Assembly: GCA_902729315.2 (NCBI GenBank)
Contig: LR746271.1
Coordinates: 1,751,001-1,815,000, forward strand
Reading direction: 5' to 3'
DNA from: Spirodela intermedia
Lineage: Eukaryota; Streptophyta; Magnoliopsida; Alismatales; Araceae
Length of the DNA: 64,000 nt
Every line of letters starts with the position of its first letter. Positions within the stretch are counted from its first letter, which is position 1. A model generated the notes under the pieces. It searched no databases, was not told where the DNA came from, and saw only the letters and a list, made by a program, of their open reading frames with translations. The position numbers and the translations under genes are program-made. This document shows positions 45,524 to 58,365 of this stretch, one piece after another.

Positions 45524-47126
45524 TAATGTGGTTCTAAGTTGTTATTAGAATCATCAATCAATTTTAATAATTTATAGAACTAGATTTATTAAAATAAAAT
45601 GGTGGTGAGCTAGGTCATCTCCTCAGAGAAGGCTTTTAAAAATATTTTTATTCTTTAATTTAAAGAATTATAAAATTGATTAGAAGATTTAAATTGATAT
45701 TCAAAGCAATAAAGCAAATAAAATGGCAAATAAATATAAAGATGAATTTTAAAATTGAATAAATTAAAATCAGTAAACTAAATATGCTTTGGAATGATAA
45801 AATAGAAGAGAAATAATTAAATAAATGATTAAACCTAAGAAAATAAAATTATTTTATAGATTAGACAAGAAAATAATAAAAACTCTATTAAAAATCAAAG
45901 TTACAAACCCTTAGAATGCATGGTTTGATGTCAACTTCTAGGTAGCGCTTCTCAGTCTTGCATCTAATTCTACATAATGGATTTAAGGTGAAAAAGGTAG
46001 AGGAGAATAGTCAAAATCAACGATGTACTCTTCAAATTCCTATTTTCATATGAGAAAGAAGAATAACATTTTTTCTCAAGAACAACCCCAAGAACAACTC
46101 TGAAAAGACTCCCTTTCTCTCCCTACTTCCTCCTTTTTGTACCCCAGATCTGCAAATCGCGTTTTCTATTTTGACTTCCTATTTTCTGTCGTATTTTGCT
46201 GATTTTTTCGGGAATTTCTCCTTTTCTCACGCGGTAATAATTAATATTATCTATTTTACTAGATGATAATCGATATTTGAACATATACCCTTCCGTGTGT
46301 GAGAGGGAATAATCGATCGTATGTTTTACCAAATGATAATCCATATTTGTAAATATATTTCTCTGGCACATGGTTCGATGAAGACCGTTGAATCCTTGCA
46401 CCGTCATTTTGCTCTAAAGAGGGGTGATGTGGCCCAATAATCGTCGTTAGATCTCCATTAGCTGTCGCGCCTTTTGCTGTGATTTATCGGGATCCGTGTG
46501 CGAGGATAGCCACCGTTGGATTGGCGGCTACTTTTTGTGCGTTGATGCTGCGACGTGGCATCTCCTGGATCATCAGATCTGCTAGCAGTCATCGTCGGAT
46601 CTTGCAGCTACTTTTTCGTATGACGACGCCGGTGATGTGGCTTCATGTGGTACGTCGGATCTGCTAGTAGTCACCGTGAGATCCTAGAGCTACTTTTTCG
46701 TATGATGCAGCGGTAACACAACTTTATGCGGTGTGTCAGATCTGACCACTACTATCGCGCGACCGCCAAATCTGAAAAGAATAACAAGATAAAGTTAATC
46801 CCATATCAGAAATATTATGCGAGTGTTATCATATATTTATTTTAATGCCTAAAACTTTTGGAAAAATTATAAAAAATATATTTCAAATCATAAAAATTTA
46901 GCACAATGTTTAAAAATAAATAAATGAGAATTAAGCCTCAAGATATGAAATAAAATCTCATCATTTTCTTTTTATTCATAAAATATTAATTTAAATTAAG
47001 ATTTAGAAAGGTTTATTTAAATAATAAATAAAATAATTAACATGATAACTTGTGAAATACTTCTCAAATATGTATTATTCTTCTTGATTTGATAATAGAT
47101 CAGTATATAGTTTTCACAAGTTATCA
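45524..47126 (-). mobile_element. Athila-type solo LTR inserted in copia gag
   Basis: 1603 bp flanked by the direct repeat ATAAA (45519-45523 and 47127-47131). The ends TAATGTGG...TTATCA resemble those of the Athila LTR at 48149 (TGACGTG...TTATCA), and the length is nearly the same. Removing it with one repeat copy brings the copia gag reading frame back in register, confirming the boundaries. It has no internal retroelement domains. ORFs at 46123 and 46479 lie in the LTR and are not genes. Confidence 0.75.
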
Positions 47127-47131
47127 ATAAA

Positions 47132-47620
47132 CCTCAACATAAAACTCGTGGCGATAGTACTAGAGGGTCAGAATGTTGATAGTAAGGGGTTGATAGATAT
47201 CAACCTCGATGAGGGCTTGGAGGTGACCATAGTGGGCCTAAAGAGAGATCATCTTATTTGCAGGAGAGAAGAGACTTAAAGATCTCCACAACGCGATCAA
47301 TGTTCGTCTGATTGACATACATGATCTCTATAGTGAGTTACAAGAGATGGACCGAGGTGATGCATGCTAGTGGCTCGACAATGCTAGGTTTGATGTTCTA
47401 AAGCATCTATGTGATGATGGCCAAGTCAAACTGTGACTATGTTGCATACAAGGGGTCCCAAAGGCCAAGTGGGTCCTCTAAGAGGTGGAGGAGGCTATGA
47501 GATCTAAGGAAGAACTCGAAGCCAGATGCTCACAATGTATAATTATCGCCATGGAAGATGTACACCGATTGAGTAAGTTGCATCATGATGGAGTGGTGAG
47601 TTGGAGAAATTATTGGAGAA
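47132..47620 (-). pseudogene. Ty1-copia gag N-terminal part
   Basis: Minus strand, about 47600 down to 47132: the copia gag N-terminal signature (FHGDNYT, LW, then the LLHLLEDP segment) and the middle region (SVHLL, IFKSLLS, LIEVDIYQPLT) are readable with several stops. In intact elements gag forms the virus-like particle. It continues at 45518 past the solo LTR. Confidence 0.75.
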
Positions 47621-48148
47621 GGGAGAACACTAGTCAGAAGAAGCTCAAAGGGTTTAGAGGTAGACGACGGAGGGGGGTGAGATACGCCATGAGGGGCAAG
47701 TGGTGTGGTGAGTAGGTCAAGGCCCGACGAGCTAGTCCAGAGGAGCAGGCAAAGCTGGCGAGACTTAGCAAAGTTGGCTAGGCTCAGCTAGGGCTGGTTG
47801 GGCCACACTAGGCCTGCGGGTCTATGTGGGCCCGCGAGTCTAGTTGGGCCATTCCCGAGTGGGCCAGTTTGGAAGAAAACTACTAGTTGGCTTGCCAAAA
47901 GATGGGCAAAACCTAAACCACTGTGGCCGGATGCCGATGGTACCCACAATGGCAACGACGAGGGTTGGGGTGCAACATCAAGGGAGCGTCGGCTAGGGAA
48001 TGACAACAAGAGTGTGATAGCAAGGGTGTGACAGCAAGGGTGCGATGGCTAGGAGGGACCTCGATAGCCGTGGCGACGCCCTTGGCACCTAAGAGCAATG
48101 GCACCCACAATGGGGTGACAGCTAGGGTGTGATGAGGAAGAGGGACCT
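47621..48148 (-). mobile_element. Ty1-copia leader, part 1
   Basis: Non-coding leader between gag and the PBS, made of degenerate repeated units such as GGTCCCTC...CTATCGAGGTCC. It is split at 48148 by the Athila element and resumes at 58371. Overlapping ORFs at 47788-48110 in three frames reflect the repetitive sequence. Confidence 0.6.
48144..48148. other. target-site duplication GACCT (left)
   Basis: Identical to 58366-58370 on the other side of the Athila element. The flanks join into one continuous copia leader. Confidence 0.85.
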
Positions 48149-49745
48149 TGACGTGACTTAGTCGGTGTATATTAAATCACGCAAATCTAAAATTTACAAA
48201 ACAAGAAAATATAAATTTTCAAATATTTAGAAGTATTTCTAAATAAATATATTAATTATAATTCAATAAAACTTCCAAAAATAGTGGTAATTTTCCAAGT
48301 CAATCACAGGGATGCAATCTCGTAATTATTCAGAATTTTTCTCAAAGAATATGATTTTCTATAAATTTTATACTAGGAAATGAAAAGAAAATATATTTAA
48401 AATTCACAAAAAAGAGAAATAATTTTATACTAGGATGACATTAGCGCCCGGCAAATGCGAACCGGGCAGAAATAGAGTTCCGCCCGGCGATTCTTACATA
48501 AGTGATTACAGACGATTAAATTAATCAAATTAAGATCTGTAAAAACCAAAAGAATTGTAATTGAACAAAATATATTTTGGTAAATTAAAATCACACAAAT
48601 TATCACTAAATGAAACGTAAAGTAAGTTGAAAGAAGGAAAACAAAGTTCCGGCATCACAACGGCGAAGCGTCGGTGATATACCGGAATCCTGAGCGTTCG
48701 AGAGGATCGTCGTGCAATGTCTACAGCCTCGAAGGCTCTCCTTGGACAAAGACGATGTGGGCAATCTCTAGATCTCGTTGAATCGTCTTCGGTGGCTGTC
48801 ACCCGGCAGAGCAGAAAAATGGCAACTTTGCGGCTCTTCGACCGCTGTCACCTGACAAAGAGGAGCTGGATGGAGGTGGGGCACGTGTCAGGGAGCTTCA
48901 TCCTCAGGTCCGCGCAACAAGAGGAGGCTCTTCATCGCATCTGGTATGCTTTCAGGAGGTGGCGACTCATCTCCTAGCAGATCGTCCCCTTCCTGACGAC
49001 GACTTGTTCGTCGATTAATCGAAGATGCTTTACTCGATGGATTCGCGATCTTTTTATCGCGAATCATTTAGCAATTTTAGTAACAATGCTCTACGAATCG
49101 TGTTGATGAGATTTTTGCCGATGATCTAGCGATTCTAGTTGCTCAATCCTTCACCGACGATCTGCAAGAAAGTCGCGATAATCAGATAAAAAAATATGAG
49201 TTTTGGCTCTAAGAGGATTCAAACCCCTCACCGGTTGCTTGCCTTTTCTGAGGAAGGTGTGATGTGAGTTTAGTCCCACATCGGTTGTGCGCCGATTTTT
49301 CGGACAAATATATACTAATGTTACATTTCTAAGCAAGTCCCTTTTCTCGCGTGTACGACCACTCCTTGCCCCGCAGTCAGCTGGTCACCGGTGATGTGGA
49401 AGCAGAGTGGCACACACGTGCCCCTATCAGTCCAAGCCGCTCGATCCCCTACTCGTGGCTACTCCCCAACTAATCTTTCAACCCGCTTGTAGGCCCGGCT
49501 GGCTAGCAGGTCCCCCTCGTTTTGTCTTTTTTATTTATTTATTTCTTTTTCTTCATTTATCTCAAAAGCAAGATTGTAAAAATTATATAAATTCATGTAA
49601 AATCACATAATTATCTAAAAATTCACATTAATCAACTAAAAACCACTTTTCACACTTTAACATAAAGATAAGTCTCTTTATCATGAGTTAAGGCTAAAAC
49701 TATATTATTTACTAATTATTAACTCATGATAATGAAGACTTATCA
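48149..49745 (-). repeat. Athila 3' LTR (1597 bp)
   Basis: Starts TGACGTGACTTAG and ends GACTTATCA in display orientation. It aligns end to end with 56764-58365. It includes the TTTAGTCCCACATCGG motif and a TATATA stretch near 49308-49314. ORFs inside (48530, 48717, 49151, 49407) are not genes. Confidence 0.92.
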
Positions 49746-49757
49746 CACCCCCAACTT
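49746..49757 (-). other. Athila polypurine tract
   Basis: Minus strand AAGTTGGGGGTG directly next to the 3' LTR, the expected site for plus-strand priming. Confidence 0.8.
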
Positions 49758-51498
49758 AAATCATTGCTAGTCCCTTAGTAGTGGAATTACGAAATAAAAA
49801 TTTACAAGTCTCAAACATCAGATTTCAATACAGAAAAAAAATACAATTAGAAATGATGCACTTTTAGATACTTTGGATTCTTATATCAAGTATTTAAAAA
49901 TGATGTCAAGCACTTAAATATTTAAATACTCCTTAGAATAATAATTTAGACTTCACTTCTTCTATTCACATCTTTATCACTTCTTCACTCATAGATGTAT
50001 TTACAAGATGTTCTAATTATCAATACTCATCCAAGAATAATATTGATCCTACATTTCCTTTTTTTTATAGCTTAATTTTTGAAGTTTGCATTATATTTCT
50101 TCTTTCTTTTATATATATATATATATATATAGTGGATAAGTAGCTTTTCCTGTAGACAAATTTTGACAATAAGAATGATGTCTCACACCCTCTATGTGTA
50201 TTCTTCATTTTCAGGGCTTTCACTTAATCCACTTATTTTGCAGCAAGTGTTTTTCTATGCATGATTTTCAATAATGAGAATGATGTTTCACACCCTCCAT
50301 GTGTACTTTTTGTTTCTAGATTTTTCATATTGCTCTTTCTTTTTTTAAAAAAATAAGTGATTTCTCCTCACAAGTCCTATAGATCAAGGTGCAAAAATCT
50401 CCATTAAACTCAAATGATCAATCAAATTTTCACATCAAGTAAATACTATCCATCAAGATCATGAAGTGAAAATCTATAAAATCAAATCCATGTTATCTAT
50501 CATGTATCCAAGGAGTATTCCAACATTTTATGCTACTAGATCATTCTTTTGACTCAATAATAATCTTTCTAATATCTTTTGGTATCAATCAATCTAATTG
50601 ATTTAATTTTTCATGCATGCAATATGATGTAAGAAATTTATAAATTAGATAGTTCTGACAGCTATGTTTTCAGTTCTATTTTTAGCAGTAATAAATTTAT
50701 CAAAAATAAATCAAAACTATCCTCTTTATAGTTGTAATTTTGAATTTCAATAATATATGTCTAGGGAATTGAAATGTGAGAAAAGGATCTTTAGAATTTC
50801 AAATTTCAGGCTGTTTTTTTGTCTATTATTCTTAATAATTTGTTGTTCCTAACAGAAAACCAGAAAATAGATGTTGCAATTTTTCTAAATTTTAATTTAT
50901 TTTTATTTTTTCAATTGCTGTTATAATGCAAACACATGTTCTTAATCGTCCTACAGCATAAATTAATAATGAATACTTCACCCCCCCAACTTAAAGATGA
51001 CATTGTCCTCAATGACACAGAAAAATTGAAACAGAATATGCAGAAAATATAATTTTCAAGTGAAGCATGCATATATGCAAAGTTAAGTATTAAAAATATT
51101 GTCAGAAATGATAAAGCTCAGAAAGACATCACCTCAACCTCATTTTTAATTTTCCACTTCATCTTACACTCCTCCTCCTGCACCTTTTCGAAAAAATAAA
51201 TACAGAAATAAGTACTACGAAATTCTAAGAAAAACAGAGCTTAAAAAAAAATCAAATATAATGAAATAAAAACTATGAGTTGCCTCCTATGCAGCGCTGA
51301 ATTTAATGTCTCCAACTGGACACCTTGATCTTACTCTTGAATTTCTTTTAATAATAAAATTTCTTTTTCTACAAGGCGTTCATGTTCTTTGTAATGTTTA
51401 AGCCGTTGTCCATTTACCTTAAAGTTATGATCACTTTTAGGATCTTTAATCATTACAGACCTATGATCATATGTCTCTTCCACCACATAAGGCCCTTT
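49758..51498 (-). other. Athila non-coding region between integrase and 3' LTR
   Basis: AT-rich with no domain and no long ORF. A second PPT-like motif (AAGTTGGGGGGGTG, 50979-50992) lies 1.2 kb inside. A (TA)n run lies at 50110-50131. Two similar segments (about 50150-50210 and 50255-50320, each with ATGATGTNTCACACCCTC and ATGTGTA) form a tandem pair. In Athila relatives an env-like ORF can occupy this place; none is visible here. Confidence 0.6.
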
Positions 51499-52462
51499 TC
51501 ATTTTGATTTTAATTTTCCTGAGAAGAATTTCAGCTTGGAATCATATAACCACACTTTTTGTCCAACATCAAATTTTTTCCTACTAATGTATTTATCATG
51601 AAAAGTTTTAGTTTTTTCTTTATATATTCTATGATTTTCATAAGCTTCATTCCTCAACTCCTCTAGTTCATGTAATTGAAAAATTCTATTCCCACCAGCT
51701 GATTTTTCATCCATACATAATTTTTTATAACCCATAATGATTTATCCTCTATTTCCATAAGAAGATGACATGGCTTTCCAAAAATGAGGCAAAATGGAGA
51801 CATACCTATGGGATTTTTATAAGCTGTTCTATAAGTCATAATGCATCTTGTAATTTCGTGGGCCAATCTTTCATATTTGGTCTAACTATTTTTCTCAAAA
51901 TTCTCTGAATTTCCCTATTTGCTACTTCAGCTTGCCCATTTGTTTGGGGATGATATGAAGTGGCTACTCTATGGTATACTCTATTCTTTTTCAATAGTTC
52001 TTTGAAATATTTATTTGTAAAATGTGTTCCTCCATCACTAATAATCACTCTAGGACATCCAAATCTCGAAAAAATATTTTCCTGCACAAATTTCATCACG
52101 ATTTTGTGATCATTAGTTCTAGTAAGAATAGCTTTCACCCACTTCGACACATAATCAACACCAAGCAAAATATATTCATATTTTTCAGCTGATGGGAAGG
52201 GACCCTTGAAATCTATTCCCCATACATCAAAAATTTCGACTACTAATATATTACTCATGGGCATTTCATCTTTTTTACTCATATTACTTATAAATTGGCA
52301 TGAAATACATGTTCTACTAAATTCTATAGAATCTCTAATGATTGTAGGCCAATAAAAACCACATTGAAAAATTTTTGCAGCTGTTTTTCGTCTAGAGAAA
52401 TGTCCTCCACAGTTAGATGAATGGCACATGTTAATAATGCTGATATTCTTCTTCAAGAACAC
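51499..52462 (-). pseudogene. Athila integrase
   Basis: Minus strand. A zinc-binding region is partly readable (HSSNCGGHFS, then CISCQF). The catalytic core has DFKGPF, SDGGTHF and the Glu in GQAEVANRE, so the D-D-E residues are recognisable. A frameshift near 51840 moves the reading into TAYKNPIGMSPF, and a stop follows near 51665 before the C-terminal region (about 51660-51499). In intact elements it inserts cDNA into the genome. Confidence 0.85.
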
Positions 52463-52769
52463 ATCTCCTTAAAATTTGATCATTATCCAAGTAATATAAA
52501 TCAGGATCATGCCAAAAATAATTTCTAATCTTAGAAAATAAATGATATTTTCTGTTCTTATCCCACTATTTTGAAAGTTTTCCTAAAACCAGAAAATTGA
52601 TAATATGTGCATACCATGGTGATGGTTGATGTTGAGCTGCCATCAATTGTTCACCTAGAAATGTGTCTTGTAAAGGTGCTGCATTTATTTTTGTATCACT
52701 TAATCTAGAAAGATGGTCAGCAACAATATTCTCGAAACCTTTTTTATCTTTTATTTCTAAGTCAAATTC

Positions 52770-53245
52770 TTATAACAATAAAATCCATCTTAATAAACGT
52801 GGCTTTGCATCTTTCTTATTTAACATATATTTTAATGCTACATGATTAGTATAAATAATAATTTTAGCTCCCAAAATATATGATCTAAACCTTTCTAATG
52901 AAAATACTACAGCTAACAACTCTTTTTCAGTCATGGTATAATTTAATTGAGCATCAGATATAGTTTTACTAACATATGAAATTACTATAGGTTTTGATTC
53001 TTTTGTTTGTCTTAGAACTGCCCCCACTACAAATTCAATGCATCACACATTATTTCAAAGGGAAAGGACCAATCAGAAGCTTGTAAAATGGGTGCCTCAG
53101 TAAGTAATCTTTTTATTTCAGAAAAAGACTCAAAACATTTCTCATCAAAATTAAAAGGCACATCTTTAGATAATAACATGGTGAGAGGTTTAGAAATTTT
53201 TGAAAAATCTTGAATAAATTTTATATAATAACCTGCATGACCCAA
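52770..53245 (-). pseudogene. Athila RNase H and RT connection
   Basis: Minus strand. GHAGYYIKFIQDFSKI then PLTMLL (53245-53150) joins RT to RNase H. The RNase H part shows VISYVSKTISDAQLNYT, TEKELLAVVFSLERFR and LKYMLNKKDAKPRLLRW. A stop between the two parts (about 53028) breaks the frame. The stretch 52470-52770 between RNase H and integrase has no clear domain. Confidence 0.85.
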
Positions 53246-53257
53246 GAAAAATCTAAT

Positions 53258-53960
53258 CTATTTTACTGAATTTGGAGGTTTCATTTTAGATATAATATCA
53301 ATTTTTACTCTATCCACCTCTAAATCCCTTTCACTCACAATATGACCCAACACAACTCCCGCTCTAACCATAAAATGTGATTTCTCCCAACTCAAAACTA
53401 TTTTTTTCTCTATGCATTTCTTAAGTACATGATGTAAATGATTTAAGTATTCATCAAATGATTCACCAAAAATAGAAAAATCGTCTATAAAAATTTCCAT
53501 GTATTTTTCAGTCATATCAGAAAAAATAGACAACATACATCTTTGAAATGTGGATGGAGCATTACACAAACCAAAAGGCATGCATTTAAAAGCAAAAGTA
53601 CCAAATGGACAAGTGAAAGTTGTTTTTTCTTGATCTAAAGGGTTTATATAAATTTGATTATAACCAGAGTATCCATCTAGAAAATAAAAAAAGTTTTTTC
53701 CAACTAATGTTTCTAGAATTTGATTAGTACATGGTAGGGGAAAATGATATTTTCTAGTAATTGAATTTAATTTTCTATAATCAATGCAAACCCTCCAACT
53801 AATAGTTAATCTCGTTTGTATTTCATCCCCATTTTCATTTTTTATAACCGTGATCCTTGATTTTTTTGGCACCACTTGTGTAGGACTAACCTATTTGCTA
53901 TCTGAAATAGGATAAATAATATTAGCAGCCAGCCACTTTAAAATTTCCTTTTTTATAATT
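53258..53960 (-). pseudogene. Athila reverse transcriptase
   Basis: Minus strand. Typical Athila/Tat RT blocks are VPKKSRITVIKNENG, WRVCIDYRKLN, FLDGYSGYNQI, TTFTCPFGTFAFKCMPFGL and the catalytic FIDDFSIFG with both Asp kept. A stop after about 53258 and one upstream (about 53890) interrupt it. The part upstream to 53960 (EILKWLAANIIYPISDS) belongs to it. Confidence 0.9.
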
Positions 53961-54361
53961 TCCATCATGTTAGGATTTAATCTTCATTGTGGTTCTCTGC
54001 TAGTTCTAGCCCCCTCCTCTAGATATATACTTTGCATGCATACACTCATATCAATGCCCTTTAGATCATCTATTTTCCACCCCATAGCTTTCTTACTTTT
54101 TCGAAGTACATCTAATAATTCTTCTTCCTATTTATCACTCAAATCAGCTACAATAATAATAGGAAATGAATTATTTTCCTCTAAAAACATATATTTTAAA
54201 TTAGAGGGAAGAGGTTTCAACTCTAAATTCAGATGATCTTCCTCTTTCTTTTCTCCCAAATTTATATTCTCTATTTCCTCTAATTCTTCCAGCACACAGT
54301 CATCAATAACATCTGGATCATCAAAATCATCTAGAAGATCTATGATATGACAATCATATAT

Positions 54362-54934
54362 TTAGGATTTCTTAAGATCATTTGATACCTCAAAAATTTT
54401 AATTTCTATTGATTGATCTCCACGTGAAATTTTCGCAATACTTGTGGAAAAATCAATATTCATCTTTATTGTATGCAAAAATAGTCTCCCTATGATGATT
54501 AGTGTATCATAAAAATATCCATTAAAATTTATTTCCAGCACTACAAAATCAGTTAGAAATTTACACCCTTTAACTGTCACTATCACATTTTCTAAAATAC
54601 CTTTAGGATGTTTTATAGATCTATCAGCAAATTGTAAGGTAATAGTAGAAGGTTTAAGATCATAAATATTAAATTTATCACAAATACTTGTAGGTAATAA
54701 ATTAATACTAGCACCGGTGTCAAGTAATACATTCTGAAAAATAGATCCACCAATGTCACACGAAATTAAAGGGGCACCCATATCTCTCAATTTATATGGT
54801 AATTGATTTAATAATAAAGCACTAACATGCATAGATAATTTTTCTACTCTAGGTGCCTTTTTTCGTGTATTCAAAACTCTAGTATATTCAAGAATATGTT
54901 CAATGGCAGTGAGTAAAGGAGGACTAATTTGCAC
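54362..54934 (-). pseudogene. Athila aspartic protease region
   Basis: Minus-strand open segment with the active site LLDTGASINLLP (about 54730-54695), followed by LKPSTITLQFADRS. This is the Athila/Tat pattern. In intact elements the protease cuts the polyprotein. The upstream VNALRSGK segment (about 55175) links gag to protease. Confidence 0.88.
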
Positions 54935-54982
54935 ATCTTGTAAAATTCTCTTTATTTCTTCATTGTGTTCCTTTTTCTTTCT

Positions 54983-56546
54983 TTATCTAGGCTCTAGAGC
55001 TTTAGAAAATGGAATGGTTGTCCTCTCTTTCAAAATTTCCTTGGTAGAATCTATAAAATCTTTTTCTACTCCTATTTGATTTTGTTTTGGGTTGTCTACG
55101 TTTTTCTTTTCTTCTAATGTTTGGGGATAAAGATCAAGTAAGATCTTACCACTCCTTAATGCATTCACTGTCCTAACATTTTCATTTCGTGGGTTTTTTC
55201 CTAGATTCATGCTACTAGATTCTCCTTGCTGAAATCCTATTGTTGAGCAGTTCCCTGGATTTTCTATGGGCTGATTAGGTAGTTGTCCCTCTTCTCTCTT
55301 ATTCCCAAGAGCCTTTATAATTTGTTTCTAGTTCAGCATCATTTGATTCATAGTTTGTTGCATCATTTGGTTCATTTGCTGCATCATTTCCATATTACCA
55401 GGTTGGGTTTGAGATGGCTGATTTTTCTAAAATCTATTTTTTTATTTTAGACAAAATTCAAAGTTTGAATTGGGTCTAAGTGCTTCTGGATTTTGAATAT
55501 TATTTGAGTCTCTCTATGAGAAATTATTCCTCCAATTAGGATTATAAGAATTTGAAAAAGGTTCCCTATTTCTATTAACACCGTGAGCTACTTGCACTTA
55601 TTCTTGCATAGGGTGAAATGATTGATCTAAATTATAGTATTAAAATTTAGAATAATCATTTTCACCATATATAGGACATGTACTATTTAAATTAAATTGA
55701 GGGTTAAAAGGTTTTTTAATATTGTCAATAAGTAAATTAATTTTTTTAATCTTTGATTAATCTGATTAACTTCATTTTTAAGTTTAGAATCATCATCATG
55801 ATACAATTCATAAATTCCTCTCTTCTTATCCCTATCATATAATTCAAAAGAGGCTTGATCTCTATAATTTTCACTTAAATTCTCATAAAGACTGTAAATC
55901 TCATCAGGGGTTTTCTTCATAAAAGTCCCTCCACATATAGAATCAACCATATTTCTATGTTGTTCTAATAATCTATCATAAAAAATTCTATTGAGCTACC
56001 ACTTGGGTATAGTATGATGAGGACACTTTCTAAGTAAATTTTTGAATTTTTTCCATGTCTCATGTAAAGTTTTTCCTAGTCTTTGAAAAAAACTCCATAT
56101 ATATTTTCTCATATTTTGAGTTTTACCTAAGAGATAATTTTTCAAAGAAATGTATGTTCTATGTCCCTAAGTGTATGAGGAAATAATTTCATCTTAATAA
56201 TTTCTGATGTAACTTGAGGGAGATTAACTAAATCACAGACCATATGAAATTTTTCTAAGTGCTGATGAGGTTCCTCTAAAGGCAATTCATGAAAATTAGG
56301 GAGTATTTGAAAATTTTCTAGATTTATTTCAAATTTAACAGTGGGTGCTAATAAGACTCTAATATTGGATGCTCTTTGAAATGAATCAGGGATATAATAA
56401 TTTTTCATGGCCATAAGATTATTCTCAGTTTGACATGTACTTTCTTTAGGATCTATCAAAATTAATTTTTCTTTCAGATTTTTAGTTTTGAATAAAATAA
56501 TGAAAGGATTTTCTAGCCTTGGATGCAAAGATCTTCTACCATGCAT
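54983..56546 (-). pseudogene. Athila gag region
   Basis: Minus strand. It opens with ATG at 56546. The Athila/Tat gag core is readable as PHQHLEKFHMVCDLVNLPQV then MKLFPHTLRDI (about 56260-56150). After a frameshift come CPHHTIPKW (about 56020-55995) and ICGGTFMKKTPDEIYSLYE (about 55935-55880). The stretch to 54983 is low-complexity Gln/Met-rich and linker sequence. Multiple stops are present. Confidence 0.82.
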
Positions 56547-56740
56547 AAAAAATCAATAAATTCAAGGGAAAAGTTTAGTAGTTGTTACCCTCCTTCAGTA
56601 CGCTCCAGTCCTTGCCTTGCTTCTTTTCGTTTTTTTTTTCTTAAAAAAATAATTCGGCAAAAATAAAAATAAAACAAGAGTTATTTTTTTTTGTGTATTC
56701 TAAGAGAAAAATAGAAAAATACTAAATATTATGCAATACA

Positions 56741-56758
56741 TCCCTAGCAACGGCACCA
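56741..56758 (-). other. Athila primer-binding site
   Basis: Minus strand TGGTGCCGTTGCTAGGGA, 5 bp inside the 5' LTR. It matches, with C-to-T type changes, the TGGCGCCGTTGCCGGGGA PBS common in plant Ty3-gypsy elements primed by tRNA-Asp. Confidence 0.7.
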
Positions 56759-56763
56759 ACATT

Positions 56764-58365
56764 TGACGTGACTTAGTCGTTGTATATTAAATCACACAAA
56801 TCTAAAATTTATAAAACTGGAAAATATGAATTTTTAAATATTTAGAAGTATTTCTGAATAAATATATCAATTATAATTTAATAAAACTTTCAAAAATAGT
56901 GGTAATTTTCCAAGTCGATCATAGGGATGTAATCTGGTAATTATTTAGAATTTTCCTCAAAGAATACGATTTTCTATAAATTTTATACTAGGAAATGAAA
57001 AGAAAATATATTTAAAATTCACAAAAAAGGGAAATAAGGGTGCAGACGTTAGGATGATGTCAGCACCTGACGAACGCGAATCAAGCAGAAATAGAGTTCC
57101 GCCTGGCGATTCTTACGTAAGCGATTACAGACGATTTAATTAATCAAATTAAGATCTGGAAAAACCAGAAGAATCGTAATTGAATGAAGTATATTTTGGT
57201 AAATTAAAATCACACAAAATATCACTAAATGAAGCGTAAAGTAAGTTGAAAGTAAGAAAACAGAGTTCCGGCGTCGCGATGGCGATGTGTCGGCGATGCA
57301 CCAAAATCCTGAGCGTTTGGGAGGATCATCGTGTAGTGTCTATAGCCTTGAAGGCTCTCCTTGGACAAAGATGATGTGGGCAATCTCTAGATCTTGTCGA
57401 ATTGCCTCCGGCAGCTGCCACCTGACGGAGTAGAAAAACGGCGACTTTGCGGCTCTCTAGCGGCTGTCACTTGACGAAGAGGAGCTAGATGGAGGTGGGG
57501 CGTGTGTCAGGGAGCTTCATCCTCAAGTCCGCACAGTAAGAGGAGGCTCTTTATCGCATCTGGTACGCTCTCAAGAGGTGGCGACTTGTCTCCCGACGGA
57601 TCATCTTCTTCCCGACGACGGCTTGTTCGTCGATCAATCAAAGATGCTTTACTCGATGGATTCGCAATCCTTTTATCGCAAATCATTCAGCAATTTTAGT
57701 AACAATGCTCCGCGAATCGTGTTGGCGAGGTTTTCGCCGATGATCCAGCGATTCTAGTTGCTTAATCCTTCACCGATGATATGTAGGAAAGTCGCGATAA
57801 TCAAATAAAAAAATATGAGTTTTGGCTCTAGGAAGATTCGAACCCCCCGCCGGTTGCCCGCCCTTTCTGAGGAAGGTGTGACGCGGGTTTAGTCTCACAT
57901 CGGTTGTGCACTGATTTTTCGGACGAATATATACTAATGTTACATTTCTAAGCAAGTCCTTTCTCTCGCGTGTACGACCACTCCTTGCCCCATAGCTGGC
58001 TGGCCACTGGTGACGTGGAAGGGGAGTGGCGCACACGTGCCCCTATCGGTCCAAGCTGCTCGAGCCTCTACTCGCAGCTACTCCCCGACTGATCTTCCAA
58101 CCCACTTGCGGGCTTGGCTGGCTAGTAGGTCCCCCTCGTTTTGTCTTATTTTTATTTTTTATTTCTTTTTCTTCATTTATCTCAAAAGCAAAATTATAAA
58201 AATTATATAAATTCGTGTAAAATCACATAATTACCCAAAAATTCACACTAATCAATTGAAAACCACTTTTCACACTTTAACACAAAGATAAGTCTATTTA
58301 TCATGAGTTAAAGCTAAAACTATATTATTTACTAATTATTAACTCATAATAATGAAGACTTATCG
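56764..58365 (-). repeat. Athila 5' LTR (1602 bp)
   Basis: Same start TGACGTGACTTAG as the 3' LTR. The last base reads G where the other LTR has A (TTATCG against TTATCA), fixed by the GACCT duplication at 58366-58370. ORFs at 57502, 57770 and 58010 lie within it. Confidence 0.92.

Larger units (their letters stand above)
48149..58365 (-). mobile_element. full-length Athila/Tat-type Ty3-gypsy retrotransposon, nested in copia
   Basis: 10,217 bp with two LTRs (48149-49745 and 56764-58365), a 5-bp target duplication GACCT, PBS, PPT and the order gag-PR-RT-RNaseH-INT on the minus strand. No chromodomain is seen. Reading frames are broken by stops and frameshifts in every domain, so it is not autonomous now. 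The LTRs are similar but clearly diverged, so the insertion is not very recent. It is younger than the copia element it split. Confidence 0.93.

Noticed and set aside
47788-48110. Three overlapping ORFs near the Athila left end
   Set aside because: Repetitive copia leader sequence read in different frames; no domain.
53967-54236. 89-codon plus-strand ORF
   Set aside because: Antisense to the Athila pol region between protease and RT.
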